Positions 22,673 to 30,265 of a stretch of 30,265 bases of DNA are shown one piece after another. The stretch covers positions 1 to 30,265 of the forward strand of contig CAZYAV010000030.1 of assembly GCA_964645785.1 (NCBI GenBank), read 5' to 3'. The position numbers and the translations under genes are program-made. A model generated the notes under the pieces. The model was not told where the DNA came from, did not search any database, and saw only the letters and a list, made by a program, of their open reading frames with translations. Every line of letters begins with the position of its first letter. Within the stretch, counting starts at the first letter, position 1. The DNA comes from CALWZE01 sp964645785. Lineage in GTDB: Bacteria > Bacillota > Clostridia > Oscillospirales > Ruminococcaceae.

Positions 22673-24438
22673 GCAACCGAATCACCTTTTTGCCCGCGGG
22701 CACTGTATTGGAAGCGAAGGACGGGGAGACAATCCTTGCGGCCGCAATCCGCGCGGGCGTCGTCATCGACGCGCCCTGCGGCGGGCAGGGCAGCTGCGGA
22801 AAATGCATCGTAGACGTCGTTCGCGGCGCACAAACGGGGCGCAGGCGCGCCTGCCAGACCGTGATTGCGGGGGATACGACGGTCGTCGTCCCCCAGCCGG
22901 GCGGCGAGGTCGACGTGCTGTGTGCCGGTGAGGGCGATGAGGTGGTTCCGGCCGAACTTTCCCTGCGCGCGGCGCGGGTGCAGGTGGAGCCGTGCAGGCT
23001 TGGGGAAAACCGGGCGGACTGGCAGCGGCTCACCGAGGCGGCCGCGCCCCTTGCGGGGGTCGAGCCGAAAGAGATTCCGTTTTCGCTGGAGGCGGCGCGC
23101 GGGCTGTTTGCCGCGCTGGAGCAGTCGGGCGGGCAGCCGGGCGTTGTGGTTTCCGGCACGCGGCTGCTTGACGTGCGCGCCGACCTGCCGGCGCCCCTTG
23201 CCGCGGCGTTCGACATCGGCACCACGACGGTTGTCTGCTATCTGCTTGACGCGCGCAGCGGCGCGCAGCTGGCTGTCGAGGGTGTCCTCAACCCGCAGAC
23301 GCAGTACGGCGCGGACGTGATTTCCCGCGCGATGTACGCCATCCAGCAGGACGTGCAGCCGCTGACCGACGCGGTGCGCGGCGCAATGAACGAGCTGCTG
23401 CAAAAAACGGCGGCGCGCGCCGGCGTCCAAACGGCGGACATTTACCGCGTTGCCGTTGCCGGGAACACCTGTATGCACCATCTGTTTGCGGGAATCTGTC
23501 CGCAGACGCTGGTCAGCGCGCCCTACTACGCGTCGTTCAGCGCGCCGGTCTGCCTGACGGCGGCGCAGAGCGGCCTTGCGGTCAACCGGAACGCGGAGGT
23601 GTGGCTGCTGCCCAATCTCGCCGGATTTGTCGGCGCGGATACCTGCGCGCTGATGCTGTCCGCCGGGTTTGACGAGCTGGAGGAACTGACCCTCGCGGTG
23701 GATATCGGCACAAACGGGGAGATGGTGCTTGGGGACAAAACCCGCCGGATTGCCTGCTCCACGGCAGCAGGTCCCGCCTTTGAGGGGGCAAAAATCGAAA
23801 AGGGAATGCGCGCGTCCGCCGGCGCGATTGACCGGGTACGCCCGGACGGCGCGGGAGACATTGCGCTGCGAACCATCGAGGGGGCGCCGGCCGCGGGAAT
23901 CTGCGGCTCCGGCCTGATTGACGCGGCGGCCTGCCTTGTCAAGCTGGGTGTGGTGGAAAAAAGCGGCCGGTTTGCCAAAAAGCTGCCCGAACCCCTCGCC
24001 GCACGCCGCTGTGAAATCGACGGCAAACAGGTGTTTGTGCTTGCGCGCGAGGCGGAAGCGAAGAACGGGGAGCCGGTTTATCTGACCCAGAAGGACGTGC
24101 GGGAAATCCAGCTTGCCAAGGGCGCAATCAGCGCGGGTATCCGGCTGATGTGCGAGACGCTCGGCGTGCAGGTGGGCGATATCCGGCAGGTGCTGCTTGC
24201 CGGCGCGTTCGGCAGCTATATTGACCCGCAGAGCGCCTGCACAATCGGGCTGCTTCCGGCAGAGTTACAGGACAGGGTGCGCGCAATCGGGAACGCCGCG
24301 GGCGAGGGGGCGAAGCTCGCCGCGCTCAGCGACGCGCAGATTGCCCGGTGTGACCGAATCACGCGGGAAACCCAGTTCCTTGAGCTGGCGACCCATCCGA
24401 ATTTCCAGAATACATTTGTGAAAGAGTTGAACTTTTAG
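22669..24438 (+). CDS. RACo-like corrinoid activation protein (2Fe-2S ferredoxin + ASKHA ATPase)
   Basis: A 589-residue protein. The N-terminal [2Fe-2S] domain has C-x5-C-x2-C (CGGQGSCGKC, about residues 38-47) and a later Cys in RRACQT. A middle linker region (about 95-180) is followed by the C-terminal ASKHA ATPase domain with FDIGTTTV (about 183), LAVDIGTNGEM (about 342), TAAGPAFEG, GICGSGLID and LLAGAFGSYID. This order and size match RACo and the activating enzymes of O-demethylases, which use ATP to reduce inactive Co(II) corrinoid to Co(I). It would service both corrinoid proteins in the window. It overlaps transporter 4 by 4 nt and is followed by molybdenum-cofactor genes. Confidence 0.92.
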   Translation: MSNRITFLPAGTVLEAKDGETILAAAIRAGVVIDAPCGGQGSCGKCIVDVVRGAQTGRRRACQTVIAGDTTVVVPQPGGEVDVLCAGEGDEVVPAELSLRAARVQVEPCRLGENRADWQRLTEAAAPLAGVEPKEIPFSLEAARGLFAALEQSGGQPGVVVSGTRLLDVRADLPAPLAAAFDIGTTTVVCYLLDARSGAQLAVEGVLNPQTQYGADVISRAMYAIQQDVQPLTDAVRGAMNELLQKTAARAGVQTADIYRVAVAGNTCMHHLFAGICPQTLVSAPYYASFSAPVCLTAAQSGLAVNRNAEVWLLPNLAGFVGADTCALMLSAGFDELEELTLAVDIGTNGEMVLGDKTRRIACSTAAGPAFEGAKIEKGMRASAGAIDRVRPDGAGDIALRTIEGAPAAGICGSGLIDAAACLVKLGVVEKSGRFAKKLPEPLAARRCEIDGKQVFVLAREAEAKNGEPVYLTQKDVREIQLAKGAISAGIRLMCETLGVQVGDIRQVLLAGAFGSYIDPQSACTIGLLPAELQDRVRAIGNAAGEGAKLAALSDAQIARCDRITRETQFLELATHPNFQNTFVKELNF

Positions 24439-24503
24439 CTGCCGGCCGGATTTTCTTCCATATGTCGACTCGCTTGCCGGCCGGCATGAATGCGAGGAAA
24501 CAA

Positions 24504-25235
24504 ATGAGATTTGACAGACAAATTGCAATGCCCCAGATTGGGGCGGACGGCCAGGAGAGGCTGTCCCGCGCGCGGGTGACCGTGGTTGGCGCCGGCGGCC
24601 TTGGCAGCCCGGTGCTGACCTACCTTGCCTGCGCGGGTGTCGGCCATATCCGCATCGTGGACAGCGACGTGGTGGAGGAGACAAACCTCAACCGCCAGTT
24701 CCTGTATGGGGCGGGCGCAATCGGGATGAACAAGGCAAAGCTCGCCTGCACCCGCCTTGGTGCGGACTGCCCGGATATCGCGTTCGAGCCCGTCTGTGCG
24801 CGCATCACGCCGCAGAATGTGGACGAGCTGCTGGGCAGCCCGGACGTGCTTGTCGACTGTGTCAACACGATTGAGTCGCGGCTGGTTGTCAACGCGTTCG
24901 CGATGCGCGCCGATATCCCCCTTGTGGAGGCGGGCGTCGCCGGCTTTGGCGGGTTTGTGATGAGCGTCCGCCGGGAGTGCGCCTGCCTGGAATGCGTGCT
25001 GCCGCCGCTCAAAATCAAGGAGCCGCAAAGCCCCGTCATCGGTGCGGCGGCGGGGGTGATCGGCTCGATGCAGGCGGTTGAGTGCCTGAAGATTCTGCTT
25101 GGGCGGGGTAAGCCGCTTTATGGCAAGATGCTGCGGTATGATGGGCTGCAATGCCGGTTTACCCAGGTCAGCCTGCGGGTCAGCGAGAGCTGTACCCAGC
25201 CGCACTGCCCGTATGATGCGGCGCAAAACGAATAA
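24504..25235 (+). CDS. ThiF/MoeB/HesA-family adenylyltransferase
   Basis: A 243-residue E1-like enzyme. The ATG at 24504 (MRFDRQIAMPQIG) is preferred over 24462 because GAGGAAA precedes it and the family N-terminus begins with FDRQ. The ATP-binding Rossmann motif GAGGLGSP is near residue 27, followed by IVDSDVVEETNLNRQ and a zinc pair CACLEC and CTQPHC; the second is spaced unusually (CxxxxC). There is no clear thioester Cys loop. MoeB activates MoaD for molybdopterin synthesis and ThiF activates ThiS. Because MoaC, MoaA and MogA follow, a MoeB role is the best guess, although no MoaD or MoaE lies in the window. Confidence 0.83.
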   Translation: MRFDRQIAMPQIGADGQERLSRARVTVVGAGGLGSPVLTYLACAGVGHIRIVDSDVVEETNLNRQFLYGAGAIGMNKAKLACTRLGADCPDIAFEPVCARITPQNVDELLGSPDVLVDCVNTIESRLVVNAFAMRADIPLVEAGVAGFGGFVMSVRRECACLECVLPPLKIKEPQSPVIGAAAGVIGSMQAVECLKILLGRGKPLYGKMLRYDGLQCRFTQVSLRVSESCTQPHCPYDAAQNE

Positions 25236-25275
25236 CGAAGCCGGCGCCGCCCGGCGATGAAGCACAGGTGAAGCG

Positions 25276-26073
25276 ATGAATTTGACCCATATCAACCAAA
25301 ACGGAGAGGCGCGGATGGTCGACGTCAGCGAAAAAGCGCTGACGCCGCGGGTTGCAACGGCGCAGGCGGTGGTGCATATGCGCCCGGAAACGCTGAAGGC
25401 GATCCTCGAGGGCAATATGAAAAAGGGGGATGCGCTGGGGGTTGCGCGGATTGCCGCGATTCAGGCGGCAAAGCGCACGGGGGAGCTGATCCCGCTCTGC
25501 CATCCGCTCCCGATTTCGTCGGTTGATGTGCAGGTTGAGCCGTGCGGGCGGGACGCAGTGTCGGTGCAGTGTACGGTTCGCTGTACCTATGCGACCGGCG
25601 TCGAGATGGAGGCGCTTTGCGCCGCCTCGGTCGGCGCACTGACGATCTATGACATGTGCAAGGCAGTTGACCGCGCCATGGTGGTGGACGCCGCCCGGCT
25701 ACTGTACAAATCGGGCGGGAAATCCGGCGTGTTCGACCGTGCCGCGTTGGGCGAGGTGCTGTCCGTGTGGGCAACGGGCGGCGACGGCGCGGGGCTGCTG
25801 CTTCTGAGCGTGCAGCGCGCGCAGGCCGAGGCTGTGGAACAGGCGTTTGAGGCTGTGCGGCGGGCGGTTGACAGCCTGCCCGCTATGGCTGTTGTGCTGT
25901 GCAATACCGGTTCGCTGCAAGGCGGCTCGCGGCTGCGGCTGGGCGGCGCGCTTGTGGAAATCGCCGGCGATCCGCCGGTGCAGCCGGTACCCGGGGTTGT
26001 CTGCTGGCGCGCAAAAACAATTTCGCCCGGCGGGCTGTATGCCGGCGCACGGATTGAGGTGGAGCATGATTGA
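25276..26073 (+). CDS. moaC: MoaC with C-terminal extra domain (MOSC-like remnant)
   Basis: A 265-residue protein; MoaC proteins usually have about 160. Residues 1-151 are a complete cyclic pyranopterin monophosphate synthase: KKGDALGVARIA (Lys50), LIPLCHPLP (His76) and YDMCKAVDRAM (Asp126, Lys129) cover the catalytic residues. Residues 152-265 are extra. The last part, SRLRLGGALVEIAG...GARIEVE, resembles the end of MOSC domains such as TKLRMGSALVEVTQ...GDAIEVV in the neighbour at 27019. It appears a shortened, Cys-poor MOSC-like domain was fused. The ATG at 25276 has AGGTGA upstream. It overlaps moaA by 8 nt. Confidence 0.9.
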   Translation: MNLTHINQNGEARMVDVSEKALTPRVATAQAVVHMRPETLKAILEGNMKKGDALGVARIAAIQAAKRTGELIPLCHPLPISSVDVQVEPCGRDAVSVQCTVRCTYATGVEMEALCAASVGALTIYDMCKAVDRAMVVDAARLLYKSGGKSGVFDRAALGEVLSVWATGGDGAGLLLLSVQRAQAEAVEQAFEAVRRAVDSLPAMAVVLCNTGSLQGGSRLRLGGALVEIAGDPPVQPVPGVVCWRAKTISPGGLYAGARIEVEHD

Positions 26074-27016
26074 CCAGTTTGGGCGGGATATCCATTACCT
26101 GCGGCTTTCCCTGACCGAACGCTGCACCCTCAAATGCGCCTACTGCCGGGCGGACGAGGGGCAGTGCCCCAAGCAGGCCGAGCTGCGCTGCGAGCAGTTT
26201 GCGCAGATTGTGCGCGCGTGCGCCGCGCTGGGCATCCGCAAGGTTCGGCTGACCGGCGGCGAGCCGCTGCTGCGCCGGGATATTGTTGAGATTGTCGAGG
26301 CCTGCGCCGCCGCGCCCGGAATTGAGGAAATCACGCTGACGACGAACGCACAGCAGCTGGACGGCCGGGCAGAGCGACTCAAGCGCGCGGGGCTGACCCG
26401 CATGAATATCAGCATAGACTCCCTTGACCCGGAGAAGTTCCGGCGCATGACCGGCGGCGGGGAGGTGCGCCGGGTTTTTGACGCGGTGGACGAGGCGCTT
26501 GCCTGCGGCCTGCTGCCGGTAAAGCTCAACGCGGTGGTGGTGCGCGGGGAAAACGACGACGAGATTGATGATTTTATCGAACTGACCCGCACGCGGCCGA
26601 TTGAGGTGCGGTTTATCGAGCTGATGCCGCTGGGCAGGCTGGGGGAGGATCCGCGCAGGCGGGTTCCCTCCGGCGAACTCATCGGCGCGCGGCCGCAGCT
26701 GCGACCTGTGCCGCCGGCGTATCCCGGGCAGCCGTCGACGGATTACAAAATAGACGGCTATCAGGGCAAGGTCGGCTTTATCAGCGCGGTGAGCCACAAA
26801 TTCTGCGGGGACTGCAACCGCATCCGCATCCTGTCGGACGGCAAGCTGCGCCCCTGCCTTGGGAACAACGCGGAGATTTCGCTGCTTCCCGCGCTCGAGC
26901 AGGGGGAGGCCGCGCTGACGGCGGCAATCCGCGAGGCGATTTACAACAAGCCGCGCGCGCACCACTTTGAGGAAAACTGGAAAACCCGGCGCAATATGAC
27001 CAGAATCGGAGGATGA
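26066..27016 (+). CDS. moaA: MoaA, GTP 3',8-cyclase (radical SAM)
   Basis: A 316-residue enzyme starting at the ATG at 26066 inside the moaC end, with GAGGTGG upstream; a longer upstream frame lies in moaC. The radical SAM motif CTLKCAYC is near residue 18, TGGEPLLR near 71, the second [4Fe-4S] site KFCGDCNRIR...LRPCL near residues 250-272, and the C-terminal Gly-Gly (MTRIGG) required by the family is present. It makes the first pterin intermediate of molybdenum cofactor; the product goes to MoaC. Confidence 0.95.
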   Translation: MIDQFGRDIHYLRLSLTERCTLKCAYCRADEGQCPKQAELRCEQFAQIVRACAALGIRKVRLTGGEPLLRRDIVEIVEACAAAPGIEEITLTTNAQQLDGRAERLKRAGLTRMNISIDSLDPEKFRRMTGGGEVRRVFDAVDEALACGLLPVKLNAVVVRGENDDEIDDFIELTRTRPIEVRFIELMPLGRLGEDPRRRVPSGELIGARPQLRPVPPAYPGQPSTDYKIDGYQGKVGFISAVSHKFCGDCNRIRILSDGKLRPCLGNNAEISLLPALEQGEAALTAAIREAIYNKPRAHHFEENWKTRRNMTRIGG

Positions 27017-27018
27017 AA

Positions 27019-27945
27019 ATGGCAAAAGTGGTCTCGGTAAACCTGAGCGAAAAAAAGGGCACGTTTAAATACCCAATCGGCGGCGCGGCGACGCTGAAAA
27101 TCGACCACGGCCTTGTCGGCGACGCACATGCCGGAAACTGGCACCGCCAGATCAGCCTGCTTGCCCAGGAGAGCATCGACAAAATGACCGCGCTTGGCGT
27201 GGACGACCTTGTACCGGGAAAGTTTGCCGAAAATATAACGACGATCGGCATGGAGCTGTATACGCTGCCTGTCGGAACAAAGCTGCGCATGGGTAGCGCG
27301 CTGGTCGAGGTGACCCAAATCGGCAAGGAATGCCATCAGCATTGCCAGATCTACAAGCAGGTGGGAAAGTGTATTATGCCGACCGAGGGAATCTTTGTCA
27401 AGGTTCTGGAGGAGGGCGAGGTCAAGGCCGGGGACGCAATCGAGGTGGTTGAGCGGCCGGCGGCGCTGTGGATTATCGTGGCGAGCGACAAGGGGGCGAG
27501 CGGGGAACGGGAGGATCTGGCCGGTCCCGCAATCCGCGAGGCGGTGGATTACGCCAAAACCGTCGGCCTCACCGTTCTGCCGGACGACCGCGAACGGCTG
27601 GCCGCCGCCATGCGGGAGATTGCGGACAGCGGCAAGGCGGATCTGATCCTGACAACGGGCGGTACCGGCCTTGCGCCGCGCGACGTGACGCCGGAGGCGA
27701 CGCGGGACGTGATTGAGCGGGAGACGCCGGGCATCCCCGAGGCGATGCGCGCAAAGAGCCTGGAAATCACCGACCGGGCGATGCTCAGCCGCGCAGTGGC
27801 GGGAATCCGCAAGCGCACCCTGATTGTCAATCTGCCGGGCAGCCCCAAGGCGGTTCGGGAGTGTCTGGACGCGATTCGCGGCGCCATGCCGCACGCGCTT
27901 GAGACGCTGCGCGGCGAGGCCTATGAGTGCGCGCGCAAGGACTGA
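27019..27945 (+). CDS. MOSC domain-MogA fusion (molybdopterin adenylyltransferase)
   Basis: A 308-residue protein. The start at 27019 is preferred because GGAGG (27008-27012) is 6 nt upstream, whereas the in-frame ATG at 27013 abuts it. Residues 1-145 are a MOSC domain with Cys residues in GKECHQHCQ and GKCIMP. Residues 150-308 are MogA-like: LTTGGTGLAPRDVTPEAT near 213 and NLPGSPKAV near 273. MogA adenylates molybdopterin before metal insertion, and MOSC domains are sulfur carriers or handle cofactor delivery. Such fusions occur in clostridia. It is the last gene of the operon, terminated at 27997-28033. Confidence 0.93.
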   Translation: MAKVVSVNLSEKKGTFKYPIGGAATLKIDHGLVGDAHAGNWHRQISLLAQESIDKMTALGVDDLVPGKFAENITTIGMELYTLPVGTKLRMGSALVEVTQIGKECHQHCQIYKQVGKCIMPTEGIFVKVLEEGEVKAGDAIEVVERPAALWIIVASDKGASGEREDLAGPAIREAVDYAKTVGLTVLPDDRERLAAAMREIADSGKADLILTTGGTGLAPRDVTPEATRDVIERETPGIPEAMRAKSLEITDRAMLSRAVAGIRKRTLIVNLPGSPKAVRECLDAIRGAMPHALETLRGEAYECARKD

Positions 27946-27996
27946 GCGCAAACCGTGCGCCCGCATGAACGGGTGGGACGCTATACACAAGAGCCC

Positions 27997-28033
27997 AAAG
28001 GGCGGCTATTCTGTAAGAATAGCCGCCCTTTTC
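27997..28033 (+). terminator. Intrinsic terminator after the molybdenum-cofactor operon
   Basis: A 16-bp stem AAAGGGCGGCTATTCT (27997-28012) with AGAATAGCCGCCCTTT (28016-28031), 3-nt loop and TTTT end. It is usable in both directions because of the A-run. Confidence 0.9.
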
Positions 28034-28161
28034 GACGTTTTTGTTCGGCAATCCCTGTTTTGCCGGAAATCGGACAGGGGAGCAAAAGGAACGGAGAAAG
28101 GCTGACGATTCTTCTTGGAAAAGCAGGAAGATGGCCAGAGCCGGCGGGCGATGCCGTGCAC

Positions 28162-28183
28162 CGCATTCCCGGCCGGGAATGCG
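28162..28183. repeat. 22-bp perfect palindrome
   Basis: CGCATTCCCGG-CCGGGAATGCG with no spacer. It may be a protein-binding site or part of a repeat element; no promoter elements are close. Confidence 0.6.
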
Positions 28184-28214
28184 CCGGTTTTACGGCGTGC
28201 GTAGCAAGAGAGAG

Positions 28215-28410
28215 GGCACAGGAGCTTTCCCGCGCGGAAGCCGAAGCTGCCGGCTTTTCCGGAATGCGCCCATCAGAAAAAGCGCCCGCAGGGCTGCGGG
28301 CGCTTTGGCGCTTTTGCAATCGTTCTGTATCGGGGTCTCTACCCGGCGGGGAAAATACGCGCAAGGCAGTTCCGGGCAGTCCCAGCCCGCGGGTACGCGG
28401 CAAGGGAAGC
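28215..28410. repeat. Tandem 196-bp repeat, copy 1
   Basis: Begins GGCACA and ends AAGC, followed directly by copy 2. A terminator-like hairpin AAAGCGCCCGC/GCGGGCGCTTT lies inside, in the first half of the copy. Confidence 0.8.
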
Positions 28411-28606
28411 GGCACAAAGGGATTTCCCGCGCGAAAACCGGAGCCGCCGGTTTTTCCGGGATACGCCTATCAGAAAAGCGCCCGCAGGGCTGCGGGCGCG
28501 TTGGCGCTTTGACGATCATTCGGTATCAGGGCATCTGCCCGGCGGGGAAAATACGCGTAAGGCAGTTCCGGGCAGTCCCAGCCCGCGAGTACGCGGACGG
28601 ATAAGC
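28411..28606. repeat. Tandem 196-bp repeat, copy 2
   Basis: Same length and start as copy 1, clearly related throughout, with long identical stretches (for example CCCGGCGGGGAAAATACGCG and the following GGCAGTTCCGGGCAGTCCCA) but many point differences. The internal hairpin has one mismatch here. Confidence 0.8.
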
Positions 28607-28746
28607 CGCCCGCTCGGCTGCGTTCTCTGTCCGTCGGTTCTGTCAGGCAGCCTGCCCCGCGCTGCCGCTACAGAAACCGCATAAGCAGCGCCGCCCAAGC
28701 CGCTCCGCACAGGACACCCTGTGCGCCGAATGGGTATGGGGGAAGA

Positions 28747-29928
28747 TTATTTGAGAATCAGCGGCAAAAAGCTTGTGCCGTCCAGTTCGCCCTGCACGCC
28801 GAGGAAGGCGCAGGTCGTGGCGGCGATGTCCGCAAAGGTCGGGCGGGTGTGCAGATTCACGCCCGGCTTGAGCGGCGCGCCGTAGGCAATCATGGGGGTG
28901 TATTCGCGGGAGTGATCCGTGGACTGGGTAAAGCCGGGGTCGCAGCCGTGATCCGCCGTGATAATCAGGAGATCGTCCGGGCGCATTTTTTGAATGAACT
29001 GCTGCAGCTGGCCATCAAACTCGGTTGTGGCCGCGGCATAGCCGTCGATATCGTTGCGGTGGCCGTACAGCATATCGAAATCGACGAGATTGACAAACGC
29101 AAGCCCCTCAAAGTCGCGCTCGGCGAGGTCGAGCGTGATCTCCATGCCGTTGAAATTGCCCTTGCTTTTAATCTGTTCGGTTATGCCCACGCCCGCAAAA
29201 ATGTCATAGATTTTGCCGACGCCGATTGTCTGCATCCCCGCGCCGCTGATGTGGTCGAGCATGGTCTTTTTCGGCGGGGTGAGCGAAAAATCGTGGCGGT
29301 TGGTCGTGCGCTTGAAATCCGTTTTGTCATGCCCGAGGAAGGGGCGGGCGATGACGCGGCCAACCGCGTGCCGGCCGCTTGCCGTGAGCTGATCCCGCGC
29401 GATTTGGCAGATGCGGTACAGCTCCTCGAGCGGAACAACCTCCTCGTGCGCCGCAACCTGAAAGACACTGTCCGCCGAGGTGTAGAGGATCAGATCCCCC
29501 GTTTTCATGTGCTCTTCCCCGAAATCGACCAGCGCCTGGGTGCCGGAATACGGCCTGTTGCACAGCACCTTGCGGCCGACCGCGCGCTCGAACGGCTCCA
29601 CAACCTCGGGCGGGAAGCCGTTTGGATAGGTGGGCATCGGGTTGGGGGAGATGATGCCGGCAATTTCCCAGTGGCCGATGGTGGTGTCCTTACCCATGGA
29701 CTGCTCCACCATGCGGCCAAAGCACCCGGCAGGCGAGCTGACCCCGTCCCGGCAGCTCACACCGTCGATGTTAAGCAGACCCATGCGTTCCAAAGTCGGC
29801 GCATGGAATTTGGGCGACTGTACAATGCTGCGCAGCGTGTTTGCGCCGACATCGCCAAAGCGATCCGCGTCGGGAAGCTCGCCAATACCAAAGCTGTCCA
29901 GAACAATGATAAACACACGTTTTGCCAT
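28747..29928 (-). CDS. deoB: Phosphopentomutase
   Basis: A 393-residue protein of the usual length. The ATG at 29928 (MAKRVFIIVLDSFGIGELPDA) has AGGGAG upstream; an upstream in-frame ATG lies beyond the promoter and is rejected. Alkaline-phosphatase-superfamily metal residues are visible in VLDSFGIG (Asp11), then FVNLVDFDMLYGHRND and ITADHGCDP near 320-330. It converts ribose-1-phosphate or deoxyribose-1-phosphate to the 5-phosphate in nucleoside salvage. It stands alone on the minus strand with its own promoter. It is a housekeeping gene unrelated to the methyl-transfer genes. Confidence 0.96.
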   Translation of the reverse strand: MAKRVFIIVLDSFGIGELPDADRFGDVGANTLRSIVQSPKFHAPTLERMGLLNIDGVSCRDGVSSPAGCFGRMVEQSMGKDTTIGHWEIAGIISPNPMPTYPNGFPPEVVEPFERAVGRKVLCNRPYSGTQALVDFGEEHMKTGDLILYTSADSVFQVAAHEEVVPLEELYRICQIARDQLTASGRHAVGRVIARPFLGHDKTDFKRTTNRHDFSLTPPKKTMLDHISGAGMQTIGVGKIYDIFAGVGITEQIKSKGNFNGMEITLDLAERDFEGLAFVNLVDFDMLYGHRNDIDGYAAATTEFDGQLQQFIQKMRPDDLLIITADHGCDPGFTQSTDHSREYTPMIAYGAPLKPGVNLHTRPTFADIAATTCAFLGVQGELDGTSFLPLILK

Positions 29929-29966
29929 ACCTATGCGCTCCCTTTCAGTCGTTTCATTTTGACAAT

Positions 29967-29995
29967 AGTGTACCACGATTCGCGCCAAAAGCCAA
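29967..29995 (-). promoter_or_regulatory. Promoter of deoB
   Basis: On the minus strand -35 TTGGCT (29990-29995), 17-nt spacer and -10 TACACT (29967-29972), about 40 nt before the deoB ATG. Confidence 0.65.
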
Positions 29996-30049
29996 CCATT
30001 TGCGGCGAATCTCTTTTTAGCTCCAGGGAGGCGCGGGGGGCATTTGTCA

Positions 30050-30079
30050 TTGACACCCGCCGCGAATTTACATTATAAT
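30050..30079 (+). promoter_or_regulatory. Promoter of tRNA-Leu
   Basis: Consensus TTGACA (30050-30055), 18-nt spacer and perfect TATAAT (30074-30079), about 50 nt before the tRNA. Confidence 0.82.
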
Positions 30080-30130
30080 AAAGCAGTGCTTTTGCGGCGG
30101 CCGCGCACGGCCGCCGCACGGCAATTCTTT

Positions 30131-30216
30131 GCCGCTATGGTGGAATTGGCAGACACAAGGGACTTAAAATCCCTCGCCCTTTCGGCGTACCGGTTCGACC
30201 CCGGTTAGCGGCACCA
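30131..30216 (+). tRNA. tRNA-Leu (anticodon UAA)
   Basis: The acceptor GCCGCTA pairs with TAGCGGC, followed by A and an encoded CCA. The anticodon stem AGGGA/TCCCT holds loop CTTAAAA with anticodon TAA. A long variable arm (CGCC...GGCG) marks class II, and the T arm CCGG-TTCGACC-CCGG is intact. Total 86 nt. Confidence 0.96.
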
Positions 30217-30265
30217 TGTCTACTTGACAAAAAAGATGCACAGCCCGAAAACCCCGATAAAATCG

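Larger units (their letters stand above)
28034..28746. other. Non-coding stretch with tandem repeats
   Basis: About 710 nt between the convergent MogA and deoB genes. It holds a 22-bp palindrome (28162-28183) and the tandem 196-bp repeat (28215-28606). Two long overlapping frames exist but are created by the repeat and lack family likeness. Confidence 0.6.

Noticed and set aside
28041..28604. Long frames across the tandem repeat suggesting a repeat protein
   Set aside because: The frame is not the same in both copies after small length differences, there is no ribosome site, and each copy contains a terminator-like hairpin.
28215..28606. CRISPR-like array
   Set aside because: Only two 196-bp units without spacers and no cas genes.

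Overview
The window is a high-GC, low-intergenic-AT segment that looks like a strictly anaerobic Clostridia (Firmicutes/Bacillota) chromosome, probably an Oscillospiraceae-like gut lineage. That placement is inferred from AGGAGG-type ribosome sites, ATG/GTG/TTG starts, a BceRSAB-type peptide-resistance module, corrinoid and tetrahydrofolate methyl-transfer genes, and ferredoxin-rich flavoproteins. No rRNA or taxonomic marker gene is present, so the lineage is not proven.

Layout. (1) 1-2458: the 3' part of a large Fe-S/FAD oxidoreductase and a HypA-like nickel protein. (2) 3001-8134: a promoter with an inverted-repeat operator drives a uroporphyrinogen-decarboxylase-family methyltransferase-like gene, a 48-residue small protein, a GPH/MFS transporter, a two-TM small protein and a second GPH transporter, closed by a strong terminator. 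(3) 8687-13688: a BceRS two-component system and a BceAB-type ABC exporter, with a textbook inverted-repeat operator before the ABC genes and a possible 48-residue ORF. (4) 13836-15887, minus strand: DUF1638 protein, corrinoid protein and GntR/UTRA regulator, overlapping as one operon. (5) 16088-20594: a methyl-THF:corrinoid methyltransferase-like gene, a second corrinoid protein, a second UroD-family gene, a 49-residue paralogue of the small protein and a third GPH transporter. (6) 21296-27945: a fourth GPH transporter, a RACo-like corrinoid reductive activator, then molybdenum-cofactor genes (ThiF/MoeB-like, MoaC with an extra domain, MoaA, MOSC-MogA). (7) 27946-30265: a non-coding stretch with a tandem 196-bp repeat, deoB on the minus strand and tRNA-Leu(UAA).

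How it works together. The genes make a full one-carbon methyl-transfer system: substrate importers (GPH), methyltransferase I candidates (UroD family), corrinoid carriers, methyltransferase II to tetrahydrofolate, and an ATP-dependent corrinoid activator. Both UroD-family proteins lack the usual HxC...C zinc ligands but share an E-X20-H pair that fits what I recall of O-demethylase MT I enzymes. A methoxylated aromatic or another small methylated compound is therefore the best guess for substrate. The two plus-strand promoters (TTGACA-N17-TATACT and TTGACT-N17-TATACT) each carry an 8-4-8 inverted repeat over the -10 region. That repeat resembles HutC/GntR operators, and the GntR gene lies divergent to one of them, so one substrate-responsive repressor probably controls both operons.

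The most novel element is the repeated module UroD-family gene + about 49-residue protein + GPH transporter. The two small proteins are clearly homologous (shared PEG-E-LAE-LP-P-ED-EARK pattern) and are easily missed by gene callers.
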